Shown one piece after another: positions 1 to 10,180 of a DNA stretch of 64,000 bases; the stretch's first letter is position 1, and the number at the start of each line of letters is the position of its first letter. The position numbers and the translations under genes were made by a program. The stretch is from Melanocharis versteri (lineage: Eukaryota > Chordata > Aves > Passeriformes > Melanocharitidae): contig VZTG01001729.1 of assembly GCA_013397845.1 (NCBI GenBank), forward strand, positions 285,984 through 349,983, given 5' to 3'. Under the pieces are notes generated by a model. That model did not search any database. It saw only the letters and a program-made list of their open reading frames with translations, and had not been told where the DNA came from.

Positions 1-2419
1 GCAACCTCGATGGCAGGAACCTGAACATGCCACTGGCTCTGTACGGCCTCTGGCCACATTCATCCAGTGCTCCAGCCCTGGGGAGGAAGTAGCCCAGCTC
101 TGCTGGTGGCCTTGGTGGTGACAGCAGCTCTGCAGGGGTCCGTGCTCTCCCTGTTCCATGTGCTCTGTGGTGTCCCAGCTCCGCAGGCAGCGCTGGTTTT
201 ACTCTCAGCCCTGAGGAATGAGCGTTATGAAATGTGTTCTGCCGGCTCTGGCTGACGACGTCAGTTGATTTCTCAGGCTGACAGGGAGATTTGCAAGCTT
301 AGGATGGCTTAGAGGTCCTTATTTACAGCTCACAAGATGAAGCCCAGACCTAAACACCCGTATATTTGTGCTCAGAGGTTGAGCAAGTAAAGGAAATGTT
401 TAAATATCTCTCCCTCCTCTTGATTCCCTGCCTGTGGAATGACTATCCATCACAGGTACGAGTGTGAGGATGGAGCTGCCCGTCTCTCCTTCACTGATGG
501 CTCTGGGGAATCCCCGAATCCACATCATGGTGGGTGAGTCACTGTCCTTCCCATGGAGGAAGGCATGGCACAGCCCTAGCTGGCTGAAATGAGGGGACAG
601 AGTGAAGCCTAGGTCATTCTGGCACAATTTATGGGATGAGACGGTGGAGCACAGGCACAGGATGCTCCCAGTCTTCAACTGGTGTTAAGTCAGCAGAACT
701 GCCCTCACCTGAGAAGCAGGATTTTTCCATTAAATAAATCCTGCAGCTCTTTCTTTCTTTTTTTCCCCTTCCCTCTTTAACTCTGACAGAATCCCATTTA
801 ATCTGTAGGGAGCTTTTCCTGAACAAAAATCCCCACCAGGTTTGACCCTGACCTTTGCAAATAGAAATATGATGTAGTGAGAATTGAGAACTGAGAGTCA
901 ACTGGCATCTTTGCTTTTGCTGCTGAAATAGAGCAGGTCGTTTCACATTTCTATTATGAGCCTCAGATAATGGGGAAGAAAATTAGGTAATTCCATTTTT
1001 TGGATTAGCTGGTTTTCTTGTCAGCTGGGAGATGGGATCTGATGTATGTGGAGAATGACTGGAGGCACTGGATGAACAGAACAGCTGGTCACAGATATGG
1101 TTCGGGATTCTATTTCTGCATGACCTGCTCCAGAGATATCAAAAGAGATTGTGGCCATCTCCCCTGACATTCATACCTGTTTTCCAATGCTGACTTCAAA
1201 GCAGTTGCTCTGCATTTGCCCATATTTGAATGAGTTGAGAATCTGGACCATTGTTTAAAGATAGTCTTGAAACTTGCCTAAGCTTTGAAATGATTGAAAA
1301 TGAGTTATGCATGGAGACATGAAAATTAAAGTACACCAAGGAACCCACAGGCAACAGCAAGATGGGCAGGACAGGAAGCCTTGCCAGAGCTGACAGGTAT
1401 TTGTTTATGGGGAGAATTAGAATCTCTAGTTCAAAGTCTGCAAATTGCCCCATGAAAGCACGGCTTCCTTATCACCGAGACTGAATTCTACAAACAGGCA
1501 TATGTGAAAAGAAGAATTTGTAGAATCAAGAGCAGCGTTAGTAAAAAAAGAAAAAAAAAACCCAAAGATCACTGCATGAAACATCAATAAGCACAGTGAG
1601 AAACAACAGGATACCAGGCAATCTTTAATCTTAGAAAAAAAGAGACACAAACCCAATGTCTAGAAAGCAAAGCCTGATTAATTTAACAATAAGTATTTTA
1701 AAACAAACAAAAAAAAAGCGGTGTGTGTGATTAATGAAGCAAAGTGTTTGATTTTTCATTTCATGGGGTCTTCAACTTTGGACATTCTGGAAGAGATGCT
1801 TTAGTGGTACCTTAGCAAGCTCACTCGAGGATTGAAAGGAGCAGATTTGATGTTCTCATGCTTCTTTCTGATCTTAAAAATCGGTGAGCCTTTTCGGATT
1901 TGGTAAAGCACTTGATAACGTATCACAAAATTTAGCTCTTTGGATGATCTGAATGCAATAATCCATGGACAAAATCACAGCTGAGTGGCTGCAGACAAAG
2001 AGGAATACTAAACAGAGAGTGATTCTGTTACAGAATTCTGTTTATTAGAGCATCACAGAGATCAGGTCTTTGGTCTTTACTGACATTTTTATTGATGACT
2101 CTAAGGAAGGATTAAACAAAAGGATGACAGGCATTCACCCAGTGACATGAAGTTTAAAGGGATCACAATTACCAGGGTAAGCTGAAAGATAATGCAAAGG
2201 AATCTGGATAGACTAGAAACTCAGGGCAAGAATTCCCCAGTGCAGTGAATCTGAGACCTGGGTGGATTGAAACTTTCATCTCTACAGATGCCTATGGGCT
2301 TTAAAGATGGTGCTCTTTAGGATCATGCCATGGGGTGAAGAACCCAAAAAGCACAGTGTGTGGGGAGATGCTCCACGTGAAGGCCTAGAGATGTGATATG
2401 GCGAGCAAGAAAGAAAACA

Positions 2420-2700
2420 GAGTCCTTTAGCATTTCTGGCAGGCAGGTCATTTAATAAACATGTCTACCAAGAATCTTCTCTAATAAAACTCAATGTATC
2501 ATTTCCGTTCACCGAGCTGGTGTCATGTCTGCAAACTGCACACGGCTTTGTCTCCTCCATGCATTAATTTCCATCCAAATGCCCAGGCAGAGCCTCTATT
2601 AGCCACCTCTGTTTACGAGAGTGGATTATTCAGGGAAGCGTAACTAACTCTCTCTTATTTCCCTGAAATCTACGCTCGCTCCTCTGCTGGCAGATGAAAA
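2420..2700. promoter_or_regulatory. Candidate conserved non-coding element
   Basis: This tract is moderately AT-rich, lacks repeats and carries several homeodomain-like cores (TAAT/ATTA), including one in a TGCATTAATTTCC context. It has no sustained open frame. Judgement rests only on base texture; conservation was not tested. Confidence 0.2.
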
Positions 2701-2943
2701 TTTAGAAGTCAAAAAGTCTACTGCATTTCCTTTGGTTTAGGTGTTTGGGGTTGGATTTCAGGAGGGATTCTAGAGATTCCAAACAAGGTTTAGGCCTTGG
2801 AATCTGCCACGACACGCAGGCAGTGTTGATCTCCCTTAACCCATCTCCCAGCACCTCTTGGGTGGAAGAGAAGGGGGCTAGGACAGGGAGAGGACTCCTA
2901 GGGTCACTCTCAGCTGCAAATGAATCATTGATCTGTAAGCCCT

Positions 2944-2970
2944 GGGCAAATTGGGCAAATTGGGCAAATT
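2944..2970. repeat. 9-bp unit repeated three times
   Basis: Three perfect head-to-tail copies of GGGCAAATT are visible. This is a short minisatellite-like expansion in intergenic DNA and no function is implied. Confidence 0.9.
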
Positions 2971-5900
2971 TAGCCAGCTAGAGCAGCTCTTCTGTGCAGG
3001 TTTCCCGGCCATGCTGTGGAATCCCTCCCTTCAGGACACTATGCCAGCAGCCAGGGAAGGACATTCTGGAGGAGAGGTAGGATGGAGCAGTGCAGCCAGG
3101 GAACTGGGACAAGAGAATCCGATGCCAGATTGCTTTAGATGGCTCCAGAGCACCCAGGGCTAAAGGATTTGGAGTAGATGGGAGCAGAGGAATGATGTCT
3201 GCCTGTAGGTTCACACCACCCTGCCTGAGATTAGCTAAAGCCCACTCGCCTGTGGAAACTCTGTCTGCATGATTTCTCTGTTCTGTGACCTACAGGCCTG
3301 TCCCACCTTGCACTGGCTGAAGCTGACACGGATCCATGTGCAGAGCACCCCGTGCCATCACTCCATCCTCCCCTGGCCAGCACTGCTGCCCAGCGTGGCT
3401 TTATCTCTCTGTGAAATAAAGGTCATTTTGGTGCTGTGCAGGTACTGATGGCTTTGAAGAGAGGCTTTGAAGTACACTATAGAAGTAGACACTATTACCC
3501 ACTGCCCAGGGATTTGGAGAATGTTTAGTCTGATTAAAAAGGCTTTGCATTCTGCTGGCAGGAAGCATGACATAAAGTGGAAAATTTTTCTGAGCTGAAT
3601 TCAAATGAGTTGATTTTTCTATCAGCCCTTCTCCTAGAGAATGGGTATGCTGCTCCCTGCACTGGGAGAGGCTTCATGCTCTAACAAGGTTCACTCTACC
3701 AGTAAGGATTTGAATTTAGGACTGAAGTTTTAAGGGGTTTGATTTGAAATGAAGTTTATGGTACACTGGAAGACAGTAAGTACATCTGGCTCAGGAGAAA
3801 GGCTCATAGGGTTTTTGGTGCTCAGGATTTAGAGACATGGCAGATTTGGCAGGGACAGGAGTTGGAGTAGGGGCTAAATTAGCAAATCTTCACAGCCAGA
3901 ACCCCAGTGCATCTTTAGGGAGAATTGTATGTTATGTTTGGCTCCAAATAGTGCAATCAGACTCCAACTTCACAAACACCACATTCTTTCACAGGTGTTT
4001 GGGTTGGGGAAAGAAAATTGGGAGAAACAGGATAGGCTTATGGACTAGACATCTTTCATCTGAACTGCAGTAAACCTATTAGCATCCCACAGGTGAGGAG
4101 GGGTTTGTGGCACTCTGCTGATAACAGCACTGACAGCAGATATTTAGTGCCAGGCAAATTCTTCACAGCCAACCTCATTCGAAGAGCTGCTTCCAAAAAT
4201 CATCAGCTGTATTTGGGGTGATGCTGAAAATATCTTAAATGGTGTTTCAGGAAGCAAAAAACAAGAGATGGGTAGAAATTGCAGCTCACAAAGGCTGGCT
4301 TAAGTGACAATTTGTGTGGTAGGAGGTGACATTTATTTAGTTGGTTTGAAGGGAAACAAATATATTTTACACCCACTCCTCTTGTGCCGAAATTTAGTTG
4401 AAAAAAGCAGGTTTGCTACTGGAGAATTATCAAGACATTTTCCCTTTCTGCTTTGCTTTTTAAACGGAGTGGAAAGTAGGTGTGAGGTTTTTTCACCGTG
4501 ATGAGATACCTGAATCTTCTGAGCAGCTCGATTCCTACCCCAGGTATCTTTCTGATATTTGAATTAAATAGATGATAACAAGCAACGGCAAATTTTTAGC
4601 AATTTAAGAAATAATCCTTCCACTCCTGATTGCTTATCTTTTATCTTTGGATCTAGTAAGGTCATAATCCTACTGTTTCTTCACTCATCCATAGAGACCC
4701 TCCAGCCACACAAAGATAAGGCTTCATGATGCTAAAGTAAAACCAGAAAAATCCTTCTCTGGAAATCACAACAAAAACAGCCAAACAGAAACTCCGCTAA
4801 CAAACCACAGCATTCAGCCCTTTCAGAAAGCAACAAACTGCAGTGAGAGCTCAGGGATTTCCTGCTGTCAGCACACCTTTTGGGACGCCCTCCTCCTGAT
4901 ATCCATCTTGCTATGAGACAGTCTCAGGTCTGGTTCACACCAGGGATTTGGAAGCCTGGCTGCAGATGTTAACAGATGTTTCCCTACTTTCCCCAGAGAG
5001 TGGGTGCCACTTGCACATCTATAATCCCCTATGAGCTGATCCCTGTAACAAGATGCCACAAGGATTTAATCTCACAGCTTCCAGGGGAGCTGCTTCACGC
5101 AGAGAATTATTCCAGGCAACTCAAGATCACTGTCATTCCAGGGAGAAGGCCGGTGCTGGGATGACAGTTACAGGCACTGCTCAGTTAAACCAGGATTACA
5201 GTCTGCTGCTGCTGAAAGGGGGATGTGTTGGAGAGCCAGGAGGCAGTTTGCCTCATCCCTGCTCCCTGCTCTGCTGCGTTTGGGATTCCTGGGAGCTGCA
5301 AACAGTTGTTTGGCCAGGAGTATGACTCCCAAAAACTCGCTGTTCCATAGCCCTTGGGGGCGGTTCATAATTTACAGAAGAGCTCCCAGGAGCAGTGGCT
5401 CCAAATCACGGGTGTGCTGTGGGACGGGGAGGGTGCATCACCTCTCCAGAGGCACTGCCAGGGTAAGCTGCTCCCCACGGGGTGGACAGGTGAGTGACAG
5501 GGCACCTCTGGGCCCTTCAGCCCTTCTGGAGACCGGCTGCACGCTCGAGGGATGTCTGCTGGTGAGAGCTGCATCTGCATCCCGAGCTGCTCTCACAGAG
5601 GCAACGACCACGGTGTGTTAGAGCAGCATCCTACAAGGGCTCAGGTGGATTCCCTGCTTCTTCTGCCTGTGCAGGACTTCTAAGACATGGGTAAGTAGGT
5701 ACTGATGGATGAGAAACACTATCACAGCACAGGTATTTCCTCTTTCAGCTGGTCTGACTTATTTTCCTGCAATGACAAAATAAGTGCCATGTCTGAGGAC
5801 GGTTCAGCTGCACTGGGAGATAGTGTAGAGGTTAAATCCAATTCTGTTTATTCCATATCCCGGTCACTTGCAATTCCAGATGGAGTCCTGCTACTTGGCA

Positions 5901-6129
5901 ATCACTTTAACATCATCAATGAACCTCTAAAGCCATCTGAGGCTGCAAGATTAGCCACTACCACCCCGATGAGTTTATTTCATGCAGCTGAAATGAAGAA
6001 AAGCAGTCTAAGGACACCATTTACAAACTATCAAAGGAAAAAAAAAAGCTTGAATTGTTTGTCAGCTTCCTTCAGGTTGCACTTCAGCAGGCCATCCAGG
6101 ACAGACTGCATGAAGAGGCAGTGAAGCAG

Positions 6130-6700
6130 TGGAAGGCAAAGTCATAATTGGCTTTTGTGTTCTCTGATTATTGTTATCCAAACTAAACAAAGATTTGTGG
6201 TTTACTGCTGTCCCTCTTTTCCCTGTTTTTTTTAGATTAACTGCTGCACTGCAATGTTGTGTGTATTAGCAAAATTGTAGAACCTGCTCAAGAGATAATC
6301 TCTGCACCCCAGCTTAATGACTGTACCAACCTCATTTAAAATGAATCTGCTGCTTATCATAGACTTAAATTACAAGCCTTTTGCAGCGGTAACACTGGCT
6401 TTTAATGTCTGCAAAAAGCCATAAATGCTTTAGAGGGTTATAGAAATAACAGGCTAATGTAATGTGCTAACTAGGAATGTGCAAAGACTTGTCCAAGTAT
6501 ATCTGAAGCTCCTGTTTCTCTACACCACTGGTCTTTAATTAGCGATAGGACATCTTTGCAGCACTTGGACCACTCGTGATAGATGAGGCATTGCAGTTTT
6601 ACTGCACTGCTGGTTGAGGTTATCTATCGATAGTCACTGGAAGAATGATTAAATCTTGCAATTACCCTGTGCTCTCTTGTCTGACATCCAAGCTCAAACA
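6130..6700. promoter_or_regulatory. Candidate conserved non-coding element or enhancer
   Basis: This 570-bp tract is AT-rich but not low-complexity. It holds clustered motif cores: TAATTAG-like homeodomain sites, several GATA/TTATC sites and the palindrome CTATCGATAG at 6624-6633. It lies about 3 kb upstream of the FAM174B CpG-rich block. No open frame crosses it. The call is inference from texture and motif density. Confidence 0.22.
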
Positions 6701-8837
6701 CCCTCTGATGGAGAGGTGATTGCTCCTTGAATTTATATCTCTGCTAGTAGCCTGGCTTTTTGGTTTTGAGATGTCAGAGGTGGGCTCACAGAGCACTGAT
6801 ATCTTACCAGTTCCATTTTATTTCCTTCCTTACTGGACCCTGGTCTTTTCCAGAAGGTGTATTACTTCTGCAGCGAATCCTTGGGAATGTAGTTTGCCTC
6901 ATTTTGTACACATTTCATTTCTCTCACAGAAACAGTTATTTATTCCTGCAAATCCAGCCTGTCTAGATCTGACAACTGAGCTAGCTTCAACTCCTTTGCT
7001 TATTTCTTCTCTGCACAATTTCTTGCAAATTTTTCCCTATTCTGAGAGCTAAAAATACATCTGGGTGCTGCCTGGAGGCCATCTGAGAGCACAAAGGAAG
7101 GGGCAGCCCAAGCTTCATATGCATTGCTAAGCAGTGCATGAAGAGCCTTCCCCACACACAGGGTTGCTCCTGTAACAGGCATCCATAAATACAGAAATCT
7201 GCCATTCTCAGAAGCAATTGCATACAGAAACACACTCGCTCCTTCTATTTAGCCAGCACAGACTCTTCTACAGAAAGTGCAATTGCTACTGAGAGCTCCA
7301 ACTTGTAATGACATCGAACAGGTGTAAACGGGAAGAAAACTCAGTGGGGAGAAAAGCTCCACCAACTCCCACCCCTGCAACCTGCAGAGCCTTCTCCTCT
7401 AGGAGTGTGTTTGTGTCAGGAATGAAACACAAGCTTCATCGGAGGGGAAACCAAATACTTTCTGCATTTTTCACTGTCTGACTTTCCTCTCAACTTCTCA
7501 AAGTCGTGTTCTTCCACCAAAGCTCTTGGGAACACTGGATTTCACAGCTGCCACTGCTAAGGGGGAGATGAAACCAAGATGTTGCTTCTTTGTTATCCAA
7601 GTGGGACCCTTTGTCCTATATACATGGAAAACATGACTTACTAGGTAAAATCTAAACCTCACAAACTAGTTCAGATCCCCAAAAGATGACTGTTCAGATA
7701 AGATGTTTATTATAGAAGGGCTGGTAAACTCCCCTTGTTCTTATTTATTACTGCTGTGTTCAGAACAAACCACATGATGTCATTGAAGAACAGAGTTGCG
7801 AAATCCCACATTCCAGACCAGGACCCAGGAATGATTCCCAAATTAGGCAAATGACATGTGAAATATCAGTAAAGCATCTGAGGAGAAAAAAAAAATAAAC
7901 CTATAAAAAAGCCAAACCAAAACAAAACAAGAAATCTTGAAGCCACTTGAAACAAATTATGCTCTCCAAAACTGTCGTGTTAATGGCTCTTCACCTCCAA
8001 TATATTCGCTCAAACTGCGGGAAGCGGTTCTTGGTTTGGAAGTCCTTTACACGTCTTCCCTCAATCTATGGGGAAGCACTGCTCTGCCAGAGGGATCTGC
8101 CAGAGGCCAGGCAGCAGCCGGCAAACATCTCAGAACAGGCAGGGCCAGCAACAGGGTCAGTGTTCACAGATGACAACTCACGTGAGCAGCGCTCACACCA
8201 GTGTTTGGGAAATAGCCCGCACCACCAATCTGACCTCCTGCCCAGATGGAATTTTTACTGATTTATTTATTTTATTTTTTCTGAACAGAAATAAACCAAG
8301 GCCCCATGCTGGAAACTGGGAAAATGCACAAAAGTCAGCAATGAAATAAAGCCGGAACAATGCCCAATTCAGACGGTCTAGGGGGCCTTCTGCACAGTGT
8401 CCATGTCAAAATTTCTCCATCCCAAAGAACTTCCTGCAAAACACACAGGATGCTTTTATTACCGAGTGGGTGGCATTTGATACAGCATCCCAATTGGCCA
8501 GGGAGGCCGATGAACCAGGCACTATTTCACTGCCACCTCTCCAGGAGGACACTGCCCGCAGGAATACACCTCTGTCATCTCCTGCACAGCTCAGTCACCC
8601 GTTCTTAGAGATTATACCCTGCTATGCCAGCCCTGAAAGTACAGAGTTTAACAGGACAGAAATCAGCTCTTTCCTCTTTCCCATCTTTATTTCATGTCAC
8701 TTCAGTGCCAATGTGCCCCTCTCCCCACTTACAATTATTTGGCAGCGATGAAGCTCTTGCGAATACTGAACATGGAAAGCAAAAGTAAGTTGTATTTGGC
8801 AGTATCATGGCACAGGCACTTTGCTTCCTCATTTACT

Positions 8838-9136
8838 CCTCACCTCGAACACTGTGTGCAGTTTTGGGTGTTGCAATAAAAGAAGGATATAAAGCTATTA
8901 GAGAGTGTTCAAAGGAGGGTTATGAAGATGGTGGAGGATCTAGAGAATGGTAATTGGTCACTGGAACAGGGCAGTGGTCACAGCACCAAGCCTGACAGAG
9001 CTCAAGCAGCGTTTGCACAACGCTCTCAGGCACAGGGTGGGATTTTGGGGCTGTCCCCTGCAGGGCCAGGAGCTGGATGATCCTTGTGATTCCCTTCCAG
9101 CCCAGGATGTTCCGTGATTCCTATAATTCTATGATT
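8838..9136 (+). mobile_element. CR1 LINE 3' fragment, internally deleted
   Basis: The sequence follows the CR1 3' region: the part around 'gaacactgtgtgcagttttg', then a segment like '...gagctggatgatccttgtga', and finally the 3' tail with ATTCTATG-type octamers ending near 9136. About 8938-8985 appears to join two CR1 segments that are normally further apart, so the copy carries an internal deletion. It is 5'-truncated, as is usual for CR1, and has no intact reverse transcriptase. Boundaries are approximate. Confidence 0.75.
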
Positions 9137-9462
9137 TATGCTCCCTGTCTGGCGTGGCTGATGGCACCACTCACATGCTCAGCGCCCCAGGATGGTTTGC
9201 AGAACCATGGCTGTGATCTTCACGCATCTTACATTTTTAAAGATGTGAAACATCTGTAAATACGTTACCCTGGAAGCAGAGCCCTGGTGATCAGCGAAAA
9301 GGCAAAAAAAAGACATAAATCTGATGTAGGAATTGTTGATGTAGCAGCTGGGCCGTGCTGACCCAGCAGCTCGGGAGGTCTGTGCCCTGTTTGATGGCAG
9401 TGTGAACCCTGTGATCGTTATGCAGCTGGGCCTATGTTGTGTGTTGTAATTAAAAGTGGCCA
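9137..9462. other. Spacer between two CR1 fragments
   Basis: Unique-looking DNA with no recognisable gene or element. It contains a short A-rich run near 9303-9312. Confidence 0.4.
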
Positions 9463-9848
9463 CAGAATCACAGAAACAGAGCGTTTTGTGAAGGGCATCG
9501 AAAGGGGATCGAAATGATAATCGAAATCCAACTCCTGGCTCTGCACAGGAGACCCCAACCATCCCACTCTGTGCCTGAGACTGCTGCCCAAACGTTGCTT
9601 GAGCTCTGTCAGGCTCGGTGCTGTGACCACTACTGTGAGCCGGCAGTTCCAGCGCTCACCACCCTCTGGGTGAAGAACCTTTTCCTGATATCCCTCCCAA
9701 GCCTCCCCTGACCCAGCTGCAGCGGTTCCCTCGGGTCCCATCGCCGGTCACAGAGAGCAGAGACCGGAGCTGCCCCTCCTGGCGAAGCTGCAGCCCGCGG
9801 TGGGCTCTGCCCTGTCTGCTCTTCTCCAGGCTGAACAACCAAGTGCCC
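9463..9848 (-). mobile_element. CR1 LINE 3' fragment next to FAM174B exon 1
   Basis: Read on the minus strand, this matches the CR1 3' segment from 'ggttgttcagcctggagaag' through 'aggaaaaggttcttcaccca' to a degenerate 3' end with 'ctgtgattctgtg'. Its 5' end lies only about 45-70 bases from the first recognisable FAM174B codons. An in-frame TGA at 9832-9834 inside it blocks the FAM174B frame. No intact reverse transcriptase is present. Confidence 0.8.
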
Positions 9849-9889
9849 TCATCCTCCCCTCGTACGGCCCCTCCAGACCCTTCCCCACC

Positions 9890-9890
9890 N
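9890..9890. other. Ambiguous base, probable collapsed assembly gap
   Basis: A single N sits in a C/G-rich stretch directly before the recognisable FAM174B coding sequence. The expected N-terminal coding sequence is missing exactly here. See the finding on the FAM174B 5' end. Confidence 0.7.
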
Positions 9891-9891
9891 C

Positions 9892-10013
9892 GGGGCCCGG
9901 CTCAGCCCCGTGCCCGCGATGCTCCGCGACCTCTCCGCGCTCAAAGCCGCCGTCATCGGGGCCTGCGCGCTCACGGCCGCGCTCATCGCCTGCCTGCTGC
10001 TCCGCGTCTTCAG
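9892..10013 (+). CDS. FAM174B: FAM174B exon 1, 3' part: transmembrane segment
   Basis: The frame gives 40 residues plus two bases of a split Arg codon. It contains the juxtamembrane stretch LRDLSALKAAV and a hydrophobic helix ending in IACLLLRVF, the hallmark of FAM174 proteins just before the cytoplasmic basic segment. The donor is at 10014 (TTCAG|GTGGGG). Going upstream, the frame runs into the N at 9890 and a TGA at 9832-9834, so no proper start can be assigned. The only in-frame ATG, at 9919, would give a protein without the signal peptide and most of the extracellular region; I regard it as an internal methionine. Identity is firm; completeness is not. Confidence 0.9.
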
Positions 10014-10110
10014 GTGGGGACCGCCCGCGGCAGCCGGGGACCCGGCGGGGCTGGCGGGACAGCCGCCATCGGGGGCACCGACCGAGGGGCCGGACGGGGA
10101 AAGCCCCTCC

Positions 10111-10180
10111 TGTTTTGTTATTTTATTATTTATATATATAACGCCTATCGTACATATAGTCATATATTGTATAATAACAG
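10111..10180. repeat. AT-rich low-complexity insert in a GC-rich block
   Basis: About 70 bases consist almost only of A and T, with alternating TATA runs, and are flanked on both sides by strongly GC-rich sequence. The transition is abrupt. Confidence 0.8.

Larger units (their letters stand above)
1..8837. other. Intergenic DNA upstream of FAM174B
   Basis: No exon with a recognisable protein match, no RNA gene and no clear mobile element was found here. Open frames are short and scattered over all six frames, as expected by chance. Three small structures stand out: a 9-bp unit repeated three times at 2944-2970, a 10-bp perfect palindrome at 6624-6633, and AT-rich tracts at 2420-2700 and 6130-6700 that resemble conserved non-coding DNA. 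Degenerate old repeats could be present below what can be recognised by eye. Confidence 0.5.

Noticed and set aside
5705..6124. Open frame of 139 codons on the plus strand
   Set aside because: No recognisable domain, no splice or promoter context, and amino-acid composition as expected from chance in unique DNA.
9418..9741. Minus-strand open frame of 107 codons
   Set aside because: It lies in the 3' part of a CR1 fragment, which is not part of its reverse transcriptase frame and is degenerate.
9919..9921. ATG 9919 as the real FAM174B start
   Set aside because: It would give a protein without signal peptide just before the membrane helix. The residue position corresponds to an internal hydrophobic residue in the family. 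The missing sequence at the N explains the lack of an upstream start better.
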